Assembly (NCBI RefSeq): GCF_002214545.1
Contig: NZ_CP015105.1
Location: 372,001 to 436,000, forward strand
Reading direction: 5' to 3'
Length of the DNA stretch: 64,000 nucleotides
Source: Thermococcus thioreducens
Lineage (GTDB): Archaea; Methanobacteriota_B; Thermococci; Thermococcales; Thermococcaceae
Below are positions 1 to 9,193 of this stretch, piece by piece (position 1 is the first letter of the stretch; every line of letters starts with the position of its first letter). Below the pieces are notes generated by a model. It was not told where the DNA came from. It searched no databases and saw only the letters and a list, made by a program, of their open reading frames with translations. Position numbers and translations under genes: made by a program.

Positions 1-1175
1 TATATGTACTTGCTACCGTCGTCAAAAGCTTTGTATCCCGTTACTGCTACTGTATGATAATTGCCGAGACCCTGAGAAGGCCATTCAAAATTGCCATCTT
101 CGCTTACTCCATGAGTGGATGTTAGTATAGTTGGTCTGTTCATGTTGATCTCGCTTTTAATGTACGTGTACAGCTGAAGATTATTCGAAGGATACAACGT
201 AAACGAATCGTAGTCATATCTGGGTTTTCTGGAAATTATACCGCTGTTGTACAACTCCACAGCTTTTTCATAGAACCTCTTCATTCCTAGGGCAATGTTT
301 TGATAAGATGTTTCTTTTCCTTGAGTATCCATGGTTATGTGGAGTATGTCTATCACCGCCTCGCGGTACCAGCTGTCTCGATACTGAAGTTCATAATACC
401 CTACTATCATGGCTCCTGAGATCGGGGCACATCCATCATCCTTTTCCCAGGGATCGGGATCGGGTCCAACATAATCGTAACCGAGTTCTGTAACCTCAAT
501 TGGGTGGGGTGTTGGGGGCAAACCATTATCTGCACCACCTTCATCGCTATCCTGCCAAGACCACGCCGGAACTGTGAGGATGACTTTGTATTCTACTGCA
601 CTGGCAAGCAGTGTTGGATACCTCACCTCAACGGAGGTGTGGGCTTTTTCTGTCCAGAGTGATTTCCACTCTTTTTGGTTTCTGATGGCATCAACTTCCA
701 GTGAGAGAGTGTATCTGCTTGGCTTTTTGTATTCTCCTCCTTTCATGTCTACTACTTTGTCTCCTGCCAGCAGGCCGTAGCTTAGCCCTCCAAAGTATGT
801 GAGGCGATAGTTTTTCACTCCTTTTCTCGCGGCGAGTTCTTTCATCAGGTCGCTTGGGGTCTTCTCGCCAAAGCCTGCTTCGAGAATTGCCGGCGGCAAA
901 TTCCTGTTGGCTGATACTATGATGTAGCCTATGGTTTTTCCGTTCTTGACCATTCTGAATTCGTAAGCCGCCAACCTGCCGTCGGGGAAGTAGAGGGGTG
1001 TTGGGTTGGTTGGGATTGCCCCGTTGAATTCCGGGAACTTGTGAAGTTCCCTGAGTGCGAGTGCTTTGACTGTGGCTAATGGTACTGCTTCTGGTTTTTC
1101 AACCGGTGCCGCCGTCACGACCCCCCCTAACAAGAAAAGTCCAATGAGTAACACTACAGGGGCCTTCCAGTTCAT
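1..1175 (-). CDS. Secreted C39-like cysteine peptidase domain protein (partial, 3' end outside the window)
   Basis: The reading frame starts at an ATG ending at 1175, behind an AGGTGCAGGTC ribosome binding site, and stays open to base 1. About 390 residues are visible. Residues 1-25 form a signal peptide (hydrophobic LLIGLFLLGGVVTAA). A propeptide-like region follows, containing GYIIVSANRNLPP. Further on come DDGCAPISGAMIVGYYE, which fits a Cys nucleophile helix, and GNYHTVAVTGY near the window edge, which fits the catalytic His strand of papain-like C39/C39_2 peptidases. It is therefore probably an exported protease or bacteriocin-processing-like enzyme acting at the cell surface. The substrate is unknown. 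The fold assignment rests on the Cys and His motifs only. Confidence 0.7.
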   Translation of the reverse strand, partial: MNWKAPVVLLIGLFLLGGVVTAAPVEKPEAVPLATVKALALRELHKFPEFNGAIPTNPTPLYFPDGRLAAYEFRMVKNGKTIGYIIVSANRNLPPAILEAGFGEKTPSDLMKELAARKGVKNYRLTYFGGLSYGLLAGDKVVDMKGGEYKKPSRYTLSLEVDAIRNQKEWKSLWTEKAHTSVEVRYPTLLASAVEYKVILTVPAWSWQDSDEGGADNGLPPTPHPIEVTELGYDYVGPDPDPWEKDDGCAPISGAMIVGYYELQYRDSWYREAVIDILHITMDTQGKETSYQNIALGMKRFYEKAVELYNSGIISRKPRYDYDSFTLYPSNNLQLYTYIKSEINMNRPTILTSTHGVSEDGNFEWPSQGLGNYHTVAVTGYKAFDDGSKYI

Positions 1176-1220
1176 GACCTGCACCTCCAATAGGGGATTG
1201 CATTACAAAATATTCTGTCG

Positions 1221-1230
1221 GATTATTTAA
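1221..1230 (-). promoter_or_regulatory. TATA box for the C39-like peptidase gene
   Basis: On the minus strand this reads TTAAATAATC, about 45 bases before the ATG at 1175. The AGGTGCAGG ribosome binding site lies between the two. It is placed as expected for an archaeal promoter with a short leader. Confidence 0.5.
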
Positions 1231-1334
1231 CCCTTTCTATCACTAAAAGTGAAAGGCTAAGATACAATCAAGTTATACTCAATTGGACTTCATAGTGTTG
1301 TCAATGTACTTTTGCTTTGAAAAATATGTGCCTT

Positions 1335-2339
1335 TCATCCCAGCACCGAAAAGCTCCTCACCTCTATGCCCACACGTTCGGGCATGGCCTCAACTCCGAA
1401 GGGCAGCTCATCGAGGAAGCGTTCCGCGAGGATAACGCTGCCTTCGATTTCAAGCTTGAGCCTTATCCTGCCGGGCAGGAGTTCGTAGTCGATGATTTCG
1501 GCAGCATCCCCGGGTTTTACGTAGACGCTCTCCGGCCTGAAGAAGACCCTAACTTTCCCGTCCCTTCCGACGTTGAAGCACAGTCCATTGAGGCAGGCCC
1601 TCCCGTTTTCCGCTTTAAGCTCTAGTATGTTGCTCAAACCCAGAAAGCGCGCCACGAACTCGGTCTTTGGGCGGTAGTAGAGCTCCAGCGGTTTTCCCAC
1701 CTGCTCCACTCTTCCAAAGTTCATAACGGCAATCCTGTCGCTTACCGCCATGGCCTCCTCCTGGTCGTGGGTGACGTATATCGTCGTTATGCCAAGCTCG
1801 CGCTGGATTCTCTTTATCTCCCCCCTAAGCCTTTCCCTTATTTTGGCGTCGAGGTTGCTGAGTGGTTCATCCAAGAGAAGGACATCGGGCTCGACGACAA
1901 GGGCCCTCGCGAGAGCTACGCGCTGCTGCTGGCCACCGCTCAGCTGCTCCGGATAGCGGTTTTCGAGGCCTTCCAGACCGACGAGTTCCAGGGCCCATTT
2001 CACCCGCCTCTCGATTTCGGCCTTCGGGAGCTTTTTCATCTCCAGCCCGAAAGCGATGTTCTTGAAGACCGTCATATGGGGGAAAAGGGCATAATCTTGG
2101 AAGACTATGCCGATCCCGCGCTCGTAGGGGGGTAGATCGTTTACGGGTTTTCCATCGAATAGTATCTCTCCCCTATCCGGCTTTTCAAAGCCTGCTATAA
2201 TTCTGAGTGTCGTCGTCTTTCCGCAGCCGCTAGGCCCGAGGAGCGTGAGAAACTCGCCGTCCTTAACTGCCAACTCACTTATCTCAAGCCGGAAATCCTC
2301 CCACTCCTTGAGGACTCCCCTCAGTTCCACCCTCACCAT
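1335..2339 (-). CDS. ABC transporter ATP-binding protein, iron(III)/thiamine/polyamine type
   Basis: This is the ATPase subunit (334 aa) of an importer of the Fe3+/thiamine/spermidine class. Walker A is GPSGCGKTT (about residues 34-42), the signature is LSGGQQQRVALARA, Walker B is VLLLDEP and the switch histidine is in VTHDQEEA. The roughly 100-residue C-terminal extension is a TOBE-like regulatory domain typical of the FbpC/PotA/CysA group. The ATG lies behind GAGGAGGT and overlaps the end of the permease gene by 7 bases, so the two are translationally coupled. No solute-binding protein gene is adjacent, so the substrate cannot be set from context. Confidence 0.88.
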   Translation of the reverse strand: MVRVELRGVLKEWEDFRLEISELAVKDGEFLTLLGPSGCGKTTTLRIIAGFEKPDRGEILFDGKPVNDLPPYERGIGIVFQDYALFPHMTVFKNIAFGLEMKKLPKAEIERRVKWALELVGLEGLENRYPEQLSGGQQQRVALARALVVEPDVLLLDEPLSNLDAKIRERLRGEIKRIQRELGITTIYVTHDQEEAMAVSDRIAVMNFGRVEQVGKPLELYYRPKTEFVARFLGLSNILELKAENGRACLNGLCFNVGRDGKVRVFFRPESVYVKPGDAAEIIDYELLPGRIRLKLEIEGSVILAERFLDELPFGVEAMPERVGIEVRSFSVLG

Positions 2340-3958
2340 ACCTCCTCACCTGCCCTCTCGATTATCAGGAAGCCCAGCGTTGAGACTGCCATGAGGAGAA
2401 CGGCTAAGGCCGAGGCGGAACCGAACTGCCTCGCCCCGAGGAACTTGTATATAGCCACGGTCATGGTGGTGTATTCCGGCTTCGCGAGCATGTAGGTCGC
2501 TCCAAGCTCTGCTATGCTCATGGCGAAGGCGAATATCGCGCCGACGATGACCCCACCCAGGGCCAGCGGAAGCTCCACCCTTAGAAAGGCCTTCCACTCC
2601 CTGGCGCCGAGGCTCAGCGCCGCCTCCCAGAGGTTCGGCCTTATCTTCTTCAGGGACGTTGAAACTGCCCTTAAAACGAAGGGGTAGGCTATAACCGTGT
2701 GGGCGGCGATTATTATCCACGCCGTGAAATAGAGTGGAGTGCCGCTGAAGACCTTTATGTATCCCAGACCGAGGGTTATGGCCGAACTCGCCAGCGGGAG
2801 CATTACCAGGACGTCAAAGAGCCTTTTGGCCTTAAAGTTCCAGCGGTGGAGGGCGTAGGCTATGGGAAGGGCTGTGATGACGGAGAGGAATATGGTCGCC
2901 AGACCGAAGGCCAGAGAGTTCCTGATCGCGTCGAGAGTTGTCGTCCCGAACATCGGGTTGTACTCGGTCGAGAATATCCTTCTGTACCATTCGAGGCTCC
3001 AGGCATCGTTGAAGTGCAGGGAGTCGTAGAGGACCGCCAGGAGGGGTGAGACTATGAAGAGGAAGACGATGAGGGAATAAACCCCAACTAGCAGTCCCTT
3101 AACGCTCAGCCAGTCGCGCCTCGTGAATGGAACTGGCTTCCTGAAAACCCTCTGCTCCTCGCGCTTGGTGTAGGCATCGAGCGCCCTCAGGTAGAGGTAC
3201 ATGAAGGCCATGCTGAGGAGTATCTGGATTATCGCGAGGGCTGAACCCGTCTTGAAGTCTAGGAGAACCATTATCGAGGTGAAGATATCCACCTCTATGG
3301 TGGCATAGCGGTAGCCGCCGATGATGAGCGGAATCGAGAAGCTCAGGAAGCAGAACACGAAGGTGAGCATCGCGGAGGCAAAAATCGCTGGGGAGATCAT
3401 CGGCAGGGTAACCTTTCTGAAGAGCGTCCAGCCTCTCGCTCCGAGTGCCATCGCCGCCTCCTCGTAGTGGGGATTAACACGCTGCCACAGCGACGAGACC
3501 ATGCGTATGACTATCGGAAAGTTGTAGAATGCATGGGCTAGGAGAATACCCTTCCAGGAGTAGATTATGCCGGGATCGCGGCCGATGAGGCCGGTTATAA
3601 AACCGCTCTTTCCGAAGAGGAGAATGTAGCCGAGAGCCACCATCACGCTGGGCATGACGAACGGGACGGTTAGGACGGCTTTTATGATGCTCTTCCCGGG
3701 AAAATCATAGCGGGCGAATATGTACGCCCCGGGAAGGCCGAGTGCCAGGGTAAGGAGCGTCGAGGCAACCGCTTGTCCTATCGTGAATAGGATAACCCTT
3801 CGGTGGTAGTCGTTACCCAGAACGGCGGAGATGTGCCTGAGAGTGAACCCGTTCTCCCCGAGGCCGGTTTTTAGAATACTGGCTAACGGGATGTAGAAAA
3901 AGGTGAGCAGGAATGCCAGAGGGATGAGCAGGAAGAGCTTCGAAGGCTTCACCCTCAT
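2333..3958 (-). CDS. ABC transporter permease, fused double-domain (FbpB/ThiP-like)
   Basis: A 541-residue inner-membrane permease with about 12 transmembrane segments. It is built from two tandem BinluPDS-type permease halves. Each half carries an EAA loop that docks the ATPase (EEAAMALGARGWTLFRKV in the first, EAALSLGAREWKAFLRV in the second). This fused layout is typical of iron(III) and thiamine importers. I place the start at ATG 3958 rather than the upstream TTG. A TATA-like TTATAAA near 3980 lies about 22 bases before it and no ribosome binding site is visible, so the mRNA is probably leaderless. It forms an operon with the overlapping ATPase gene. Confidence 0.88.
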   Translation of the reverse strand: MRVKPSKLFLLIPLAFLLTFFYIPLASILKTGLGENGFTLRHISAVLGNDYHRRVILFTIGQAVASTLLTLALGLPGAYIFARYDFPGKSIIKAVLTVPFVMPSVMVALGYILLFGKSGFITGLIGRDPGIIYSWKGILLAHAFYNFPIVIRMVSSLWQRVNPHYEEAAMALGARGWTLFRKVTLPMISPAIFASAMLTFVFCFLSFSIPLIIGGYRYATIEVDIFTSIMVLLDFKTGSALAIIQILLSMAFMYLYLRALDAYTKREEQRVFRKPVPFTRRDWLSVKGLLVGVYSLIVFLFIVSPLLAVLYDSLHFNDAWSLEWYRRIFSTEYNPMFGTTTLDAIRNSLAFGLATIFLSVITALPIAYALHRWNFKAKRLFDVLVMLPLASSAITLGLGYIKVFSGTPLYFTAWIIIAAHTVIAYPFVLRAVSTSLKKIRPNLWEAALSLGAREWKAFLRVELPLALGGVIVGAIFAFAMSIAELGATYMLAKPEYTTMTVAIYKFLGARQFGSASALAVLLMAVSTLGFLIIERAGEEVW

Positions 3959-4042
3959 GGGCAAAACTCGGTTTTAGGGGTTTATAAGCCTTGATTGGGC
4001 AAAAGTGTTAAGTGCCCACGTCCAAATCACTGTGGTGATACC

Positions 4043-5089
4043 ATGAAGGCACCCGAGCTGGGAATAAAGATAGGCCGTTATGAGCACGGGAAAAATAACT
4101 CCATTGCCGACTTGGGCGTCGGGGTCGGCCATTCGACGATAATCGAGGGGGACGACATTAGAAGGGGAGTTACGATCCTCGTCCCGCCGGTGGGGAACCC
4201 CTTCAGAGAGAGGCTCTTCGCAGGAGTTTACACCTTCAACGGCTTTTCCAAGCCGATTGGGTTTATCCAGACGGGGGAGCTGGGATACATCGAAACTCCA
4301 ATAGCTTTAACCAGCACGCTGAACGGCTACCGTGTTGCGGACGCTCTGATAAGCCTCTGGGCAGGGGAGAACCCCGAAGGGATATCGGTAAACCCGCTCG
4401 TAATGGAGTGCAACGACGGCTACCTCAACGATAATAAAAAGCGTGCCGTTAGGGAGGAACACGTTTTTGAGGCCTTCAAAAGCGCCTCCCTTGACTTTGA
4501 AGAGGGCTCCGTTGGAGCAGGCACCGGAATGAGTGCCTTTGAGTTCAAGGGCGGTATAGGGTCATCCTCCAGGATTGTTGAGATCGGTAGCGAGGAGTAC
4601 ACAGTTGCGTCGCTCGTCCTCAGCAACTTCGGCAAGAGGGAGGATTTGGTCATAGCAGGGGTTCCCGTCGGCTGGGAGCTGAGGGACTACCCGGGCAGGG
4701 GGCTTTCCATGAGGGGCAGTATCTCGATAGTCATAGCCACCGATGCCCCACTCACATCGAGGCAGCTCACGAGGGTGGCGAGGAGGGCCATCCTTGGCCT
4801 GGCCAGGACAGGCTCCTACGGTCACAACGGGAGCGGGGACATAGTTCTGGCGTTCTCGACGGCCCAGACCGTCCCGAGCGGCAAGGAGGCTCATTCCATC
4901 GGGTTCCTCCCGGACGACGCGCTCAACAGGCTCTTCATAGCCGCCGCGGATTCCACTGAAGAGGCGATAATCAACTCCCTCCTGCAGGCCAGGACGATGG
5001 AGGGCAGAAACGGCAGGATCCGCTACGCCCTTCCGGTTGATAGGCTTGTGGAAATCATGGAAAGATACGGGAGGATTGAGAGGGCTTAA
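4043..5089 (+). CDS. P1 family peptidase (DmpA-like L-aminopeptidase/D-esterase, MEROPS S58)
   Basis: A 348-residue member of the DmpA/S58 N-terminal nucleophile family. These proteins cleave themselves before a serine, then act as aminopeptidases. Family landmarks appear in order: GAGTGMSAFEFKGGIGSSSR (about residues 160-178), the LVLSNFG segment holding the oxyanion Asn, and MRGSISIVIATDAP, where Gly-Ser at about 225-226 is the predicted autocleavage site and nucleophile. The start is the ATG at 4043 behind GTGGTGAT; an upstream in-frame ATG lacks a binding site. Its end overlaps the convergent endonuclease IV-like gene by 4 bases. The physiological substrate is unknown. Confidence 0.87.
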   Translation: MKAPELGIKIGRYEHGKNNSIADLGVGVGHSTIIEGDDIRRGVTILVPPVGNPFRERLFAGVYTFNGFSKPIGFIQTGELGYIETPIALTSTLNGYRVADALISLWAGENPEGISVNPLVMECNDGYLNDNKKRAVREEHVFEAFKSASLDFEEGSVGAGTGMSAFEFKGGIGSSSRIVEIGSEEYTVASLVLSNFGKREDLVIAGVPVGWELRDYPGRGLSMRGSISIVIATDAPLTSRQLTRVARRAILGLARTGSYGHNGSGDIVLAFSTAQTVPSGKEAHSIGFLPDDALNRLFIAAADSTEEAIINSLLQARTMEGRNGRIRYALPVDRLVEIMERYGRIERA

Positions 5090-5931
5090 ATCTGTATCTC
5101 CTCGTATTTCTTCTTCATCAGGATTGCATCGCCTTCGATGTTCGGGCTCTCGCTTATGACCACTCCCTTGACTTTGAACTCCTTGAGAACCCTCAGCAGG
5201 TCTTCCCAGTTCATGTCGCTCTCCTGGAGGTTGAGGTGGTTCCTCTCGCCCTTTGAGGTGTAGTTTATGCCGCTTATGTGGATGTGCATGTTGTCCAGGG
5301 CTTCTCTGCCGAGCCTGTCCTCCATAAAGCTCAGCATCTCGCGCCATTCTTCGGCGCTGTTGAACTTCCCGACGTTCCTGGCATGGCAGTGGGCGAAGTC
5401 TATCGTCGGCAGAACCATCTCGATCTCTTCGCTCAGCTTTACCAGCTCCCTCAGGTCTCCGAACTGGGTCGGCTTGCCGGTCAGCTCGGGCCTTACCCAC
5501 ACCTCGATGCCCCTCTCCTGGAGGCTCTTTACGATATCCTTAATCTCCCCCCGTATTTTCTCATAAACCTTTCCAGGATCCTGCTTGAGGTAGTAGCCCG
5601 CATGAAAAACCACGCTCCAGCCGCCGGCCTCGTGTAAGCGCTCGGCGCTCTGGATTATCCTCTTCTTGCTGGCCTCGACCTTGGCTTTCTCCGTTGCATT
5701 GAGGTTGATGTAGTACGGTGCGTGGGCGGTCAGCAGAATATCGTGCTTTCTGGCGACGTATTTTATCTTCTTCGCCAGCTCCGGCCTGAGGTTGACCCCT
5801 CGGACGAACTCCAGCTCCATCGCGTCAAGGCCTAGGTTTCTCACGTGGACTATTCCGTCAAGCGTTGAGCGCTTTGGGGTTGAGATGGGTATTCCGGCCG
5901 TTCCGAAGCGCAGTCTGTCAACTTTAAACAT
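5086..5931 (-). CDS. Endonuclease IV-like AP endonuclease / TIM-barrel protein
   Basis: A 281-residue xylose-isomerase-like TIM barrel of the apurinic endonuclease family 2. The expected metal-ligand strands are present in order: LTAHAPYYINL, VVFHAGYY, RPELTGK, TIDFAHCHARN, MHIHISG and VVISESP. This supports a zinc-dependent enzyme nicking DNA at abasic sites in base-excision repair. Distant members act on sugars, so the DNA role is likely but not proven. The start is ATG 5931 behind GGTGAG. It is the last gene of a minus-strand run with the coiled-coil, DUF373 and MTH1187-type genes. Confidence 0.85.
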   Translation of the reverse strand: MFKVDRLRFGTAGIPISTPKRSTLDGIVHVRNLGLDAMELEFVRGVNLRPELAKKIKYVARKHDILLTAHAPYYINLNATEKAKVEASKKRIIQSAERLHEAGGWSVVFHAGYYLKQDPGKVYEKIRGEIKDIVKSLQERGIEVWVRPELTGKPTQFGDLRELVKLSEEIEMVLPTIDFAHCHARNVGKFNSAEEWREMLSFMEDRLGREALDNMHIHISGINYTSKGERNHLNLQESDMNWEDLLRVLKEFKVKGVVISESPNIEGDAILMKKKYEEIQI

Positions 5932-5972
5932 GCTCACCACCCAAAAGAATTAGGGAAGCCTAATTCATAAAT

Positions 5973-7034
5973 CTATCGCTCGACTTTCTGCCCGAGTATC
6001 TCTTCAAGTTTAGCAAGGCTATCCTTCAGCTCCCTCTCCAGGTGCTCCAGCTGGCGTCTGAGCTTTCGTATCTCTGCCTCTTTTTCTTCGATGAGGCGGT
6101 GGAGCTCCCATATCTCCTTCTTTTTACTCTCTCCACTGGCCAGGATTTCGTCCCTTTTCTTTTCAAGCTCTGATAGCCTTTCTCTTTCCTGCCTGATGAC
6201 CTCGGATTTCTCCCTGAGGTTCTCTATCAGCCACTGGGCAGTTTTCTTGTACTTGCCCTCCAGTCTTGGATATATCCTCTGGAGCAGGGAGACGAACTCG
6301 TCGGGCTTTCTGAGGGCAACGCTGCTGTCTTTTATGAGCTCACCGGCTATCGGCTCGTGGAGACGCATCCTCTTTATGGGCTTCTGAAGCTTTGAGGCCT
6401 TTGAACGGATCTCCATCTCGGCACTCCGGAGCGACGAAGAGAGGCTTTTTATGGCCTCTTCAAGTTCCTGAAGTCCTTGCCTGCTGTAGAGCCCCTTAAG
6501 CTCCTCCTCCTTGGCTTTTACCTCCCTTTCAAGCTCCAGCTTTTCCCGCTCAATCCCTTGAATATGTTCCCTGGTTTTTTCCTCTTCCCAGAGGATCTCC
6601 CTCAACCGGAGATCCGGCAGGCCTTTTTTGCTCAGCTCATTGTAGTAGCTCACGTAGTCCTCGTTCAGCTCCTTCAGCAGGCGGTTTATGGCGTAAACGT
6701 CCTTTTCGAATATTATCAGGAGGTACTTTCCGTGACCCACGTGGAGCTTGGCTAAGTCAGGGAGGCGCTTTCCGAGGTCGTCCATGTCGCTTATACTGCT
6801 CAGTACGTTCCTAAGTGCCGTGACGTAGTTCCTCTTTTCAGCAGTGACTATTTTTTTGATGTTCTCATCGACCTTTTTGGGGACCTCTTTTTTCTCCAGC
6901 GCGTCTATTCTCTTCAGGACTTCCCGTATCCTCTTTTCCAGGCGGGTGTTGTACTTCTTCCTTATCTTCTCGACCTCTTTTTCGGCCTTCCTTTTCCGTC
7001 TCTCATACTCCTCAAGCGCTTGCTCCAGCTTCAA
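5973..7034 (-). CDS. Long coiled-coil protein of unknown function
   Basis: 353 residues, highly charged, with heptad-like Lys/Glu/Leu runs over residues 1-60 and again over about 165-345. A less repetitive central region (about 70-150) contains LAKLHVGHGKYLLIIFEKDVY. No catalytic motif or membrane segment is seen. The start is a TTG at 7034 behind GGGAGAGAG, and the gene overlaps the end of the DUF373 gene by 23 bases, so the two are coupled. Position between a DUF373 membrane protein and an AP endonuclease could mean a scaffold role, but that is a guess. Confidence 0.7.
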   Translation of the reverse strand: MKLEQALEEYERRKRKAEKEVEKIRKKYNTRLEKRIREVLKRIDALEKKEVPKKVDENIKKIVTAEKRNYVTALRNVLSSISDMDDLGKRLPDLAKLHVGHGKYLLIIFEKDVYAINRLLKELNEDYVSYYNELSKKGLPDLRLREILWEEEKTREHIQGIEREKLELEREVKAKEEELKGLYSRQGLQELEEAIKSLSSSLRSAEMEIRSKASKLQKPIKRMRLHEPIAGELIKDSSVALRKPDEFVSLLQRIYPRLEGKYKKTAQWLIENLREKSEVIRQERERLSELEKKRDEILASGESKKKEIWELHRLIEEKEAEIRKLRRQLEHLERELKDSLAKLEEILGQKVER

Positions 7035-8145
7035 CTCTCTCCCATCCCCTAACTTTTCCCCTCATGTAGATCCCAACAAGAATCGCCACGGCCACGTCGG
7101 CAATGGCGAGAAGGAGTTTTGCAAAGACATCTATGTCGGATATCGTGAGTATGGCCATCGCGTACCTCGTCGTCAGGTCTATCGTTATCCAGAGCGCGGG
7201 CATCAGGAGCAGGGCTGAGACGTAGTACCAGATGTGGTAGTCCTTCCGGAGGTAGGCCTGGATGGTCTTACCCATTATCATCACGGATATCCCTATTATC
7301 AGCGGGGCGCCTATGGCGTTTATGTATATGAGCGTCGCCAGCAGAGGTGTCCCGGGCCAGCCGCCGATTATCTCCTTCGCGTACTCCTCAAGCCTGAAGT
7401 AGGCGTTGATGGAACCTCCGATGATTATGAGGACTCCCGCAACCGCGGATATTACGAACACGAACTGCTTTGCGATGGTCTCCCTGAAGTTGAGCCGGAA
7501 TCCCTTTGTGAAGAAGTACCCGCCTATGATGAGGAGTATTGTTCCGGTTATCGTGGCGGAGACTATCTTGACGCTGTCAGGGTACCAGACACCGATGAGC
7601 CTTGCGATACCGTAGAGCAGGAGTATCATCCCCGGGATCCCGAGGACTACCTTTGCCACCTCTGGGTCGCTGAGTATCTCCCTCAGATAGCGGTAGATAA
7701 TGTAGTAGGTCGTCTCTATGCCCTCGCTCTGCTTGACGACTACCCTGTGGGAGCTTATTATGGGGACCTTTGAGGTTATTATCGGGAATATCTGCTCGTC
7801 CTCTGCCCCGTCGGTGACGGTAATAACCCCATCGGCGGGAAACCTCTCAAGGATCAGCTCAAGCTGCCTGGCCAGCTCCATATCGCTTTTTACCCCCACC
7901 TTGGGATGGCCGGTTATCAGTGCAACTTCTACGTCATCGAACTCGCCGCTCCCTTTGAGCTCGTCGTAGAGCTTGACCGCGGCGTAAACTACGTTGGCGT
8001 CACTGTCCTCTGGGTCGGCCAGGCTGAGCTTTAGGGCCGCCTCAACACATGCATCTCTTCCAATGACGGGCCCTTCAACCCCTGCCTTTTCTCCGAAGTC
8101 GTCATCGCGGTCTATAGCTAGAATCAGGGCCTTAATCTCAACCAC
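7012..8145 (-). CDS. DUF373 family archaeal membrane protein
   Basis: 377 residues. A soluble N-terminal domain (about 1-150) begins ALILAIDRDDDFG and includes VALITGHPKVGVKSD and VITVTDGAEDE. This pattern is diagnostic of archaeal DUF373 proteins, whose acidic loop suggests metal or nucleotide binding. The C-terminal part has about six hydrophobic segments, for example GIPGMILLLYGIARLIGVW and ALLLMPALWITIDL. Start GTG 8145 overlaps the preceding MTH1187-type gene. Function is not established for the family. Confidence 0.8.
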   Translation of the reverse strand: MVEIKALILAIDRDDDFGEKAGVEGPVIGRDACVEAALKLSLADPEDSDANVVYAAVKLYDELKGSGEFDDVEVALITGHPKVGVKSDMELARQLELILERFPADGVITVTDGAEDEQIFPIITSKVPIISSHRVVVKQSEGIETTYYIIYRYLREILSDPEVAKVVLGIPGMILLLYGIARLIGVWYPDSVKIVSATITGTILLIIGGYFFTKGFRLNFRETIAKQFVFVISAVAGVLIIIGGSINAYFRLEEYAKEIIGGWPGTPLLATLIYINAIGAPLIIGISVMIMGKTIQAYLRKDYHIWYYVSALLLMPALWITIDLTTRYAMAILTISDIDVFAKLLLAIADVAVAILVGIYMRGKVRGWERVEAGASA

Positions 8146-8440
8146 CCCTGACCTTTTCCATCACGGATTTCACCTTGTCCTCCATTTTTCTTTCCACATC
8201 ACGCCTGTCGTCTATCCTCACGGTTGTAGAGACCCTCTCGGCCCCGAGCTCGAACATGAGTTCATGGGCCTGCTCTATTATTTCAAACGCGTCCCTTACG
8301 GTTGGAACCTCTATTATTGTTGCCATCGGGGTCAGTTGATATTTAACACCCTTTCTCTCTAAAAGCTTTACCACCTCTGCGACGTACCTGCTCAGGCTTT
8401 TCTCTCCAAGGGGAACGATAACGAACTCCACTATGACCAT
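8138..8440 (-). CDS. MTH1187 family thiamine-binding protein (DUF77)
   Basis: A 100-residue ferredoxin-like protein starting MVIVEFVIVPLG and containing SRYVAEVV, YQLTPMATIIEVPTV and DDRRDVERK, all typical of the MTH1187/YkoF-type family that binds thiamine or related pyrimidines. The start is ATG 8440 behind GGTGTCGAAG; longer upstream frames run into the divergent AMMECR1 gene and are not credible. It heads the operon continuing into DUF373. Confidence 0.82.
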   Translation of the reverse strand: MVIVEFVIVPLGEKSLSRYVAEVVKLLERKGVKYQLTPMATIIEVPTVRDAFEIIEQAHELMFELGAERVSTTVRIDDRRDVERKMEDKVKSVMEKVRGG

Positions 8441-8534
8441 CTTCGACACCCGACTTAACTTTTTTCGGCAATCTTTTAAATCTTGCGGGAAAGGTAAATA
8501 ACCCTTCCCACCGTAGGAGCCAAGGGTGAGGGCG

Positions 8535-9149
8535 ATGTACAAGATCAAGGACGAATGGGGAGAGTTCCTCGTCAGGCTCGCGAGGAGGGCTATTGAAGAG
8601 TACGTTAGAAACGGCAGGACTATAAAACCGCCCGAGGACACGCCTCCCCAGCTGTGGGAGAGGATGGGGGTCTTCGTGACCCTCAACAGGCGTCACGCTC
8701 CTCCGCAGATGGCACTTAGGGGATGCATCGGCTTCCCTCTCCCGATATATCCGCTGGTTGAGGCCACGATAAAGGCGGCCATATACGCCGCCGTTGACGA
8801 CCCGCGCTTCCCGCCGGTCAGGGAGAGTGAGCTGAATGACCTGGTTATTGAGGTCAGTGTCCTGACGCCGCCGGAGCTCATAGAAGGATCGCCCGAGGAG
8901 AGGCCGAGGAAGATAAAGGTCGGCAGGGACGGGCTGATAATCGAGAAGGGCATCTACTCCGGCTTACTGCTCCCGCAGGTGCCGGTAGAGTGGGGCTGGG
9001 ACGAGGAGGAGTTTTTGGCCCAGACCTGCTGGAAGGCCGGCCTTCCGCCCGACTGCTGGCTCGACGAAGACACGAAGGTCTACCGCTTCACGGCCGAGAT
9101 TTTTGAGGAGGAAAAACCGGGAGGGCCAGTCAAAAGAAAGCCGCTGTGA
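8535..9149 (+). CDS. AMMECR1 domain protein (TIGR00296 family)
   Basis: 204 residues covering a complete AMMECR1 fold. The family hallmark LRGCIGFP lies at about residues 57-64, followed by DDPRFPPV, IEVSVLTPPELI, GLIIEKG and SGLLLPQVPVEWGWD. The conserved Cys in RGCIG suggests a redox or catalytic role, but the biochemical function is not settled. Archaeal members often sit near MEMO homologues or radical-SAM genes, which is not the case here. I chose ATG 8535 behind GGTGAG over GTG 8526. Confidence 0.88.
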   Translation: MYKIKDEWGEFLVRLARRAIEEYVRNGRTIKPPEDTPPQLWERMGVFVTLNRRHAPPQMALRGCIGFPLPIYPLVEATIKAAIYAAVDDPRFPPVRESELNDLVIEVSVLTPPELIEGSPEERPRKIKVGRDGLIIEKGIYSGLLLPQVPVEWGWDEEEFLAQTCWKAGLPPDCWLDEDTKVYRFTAEIFEEEKPGGPVKRKPL

Positions 9150-9193
9150 CGGTCTTGGAAATTTTTCGGATAATTACCAAAATTTCTTGAAAA

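Noticed and set aside
1317-1625. A 102-codon plus-strand frame at the end of the ABC ATPase gene
   Set aside because: Entirely antisense to the ATPase C-terminal domain.
4562-5500. A 312-codon minus-strand frame across dmpA and the endonuclease IV gene
   Set aside because: It overlaps two well-supported genes and encodes a low-complexity Arg/Glu/Gly-rich sequence typical of shadow frames.
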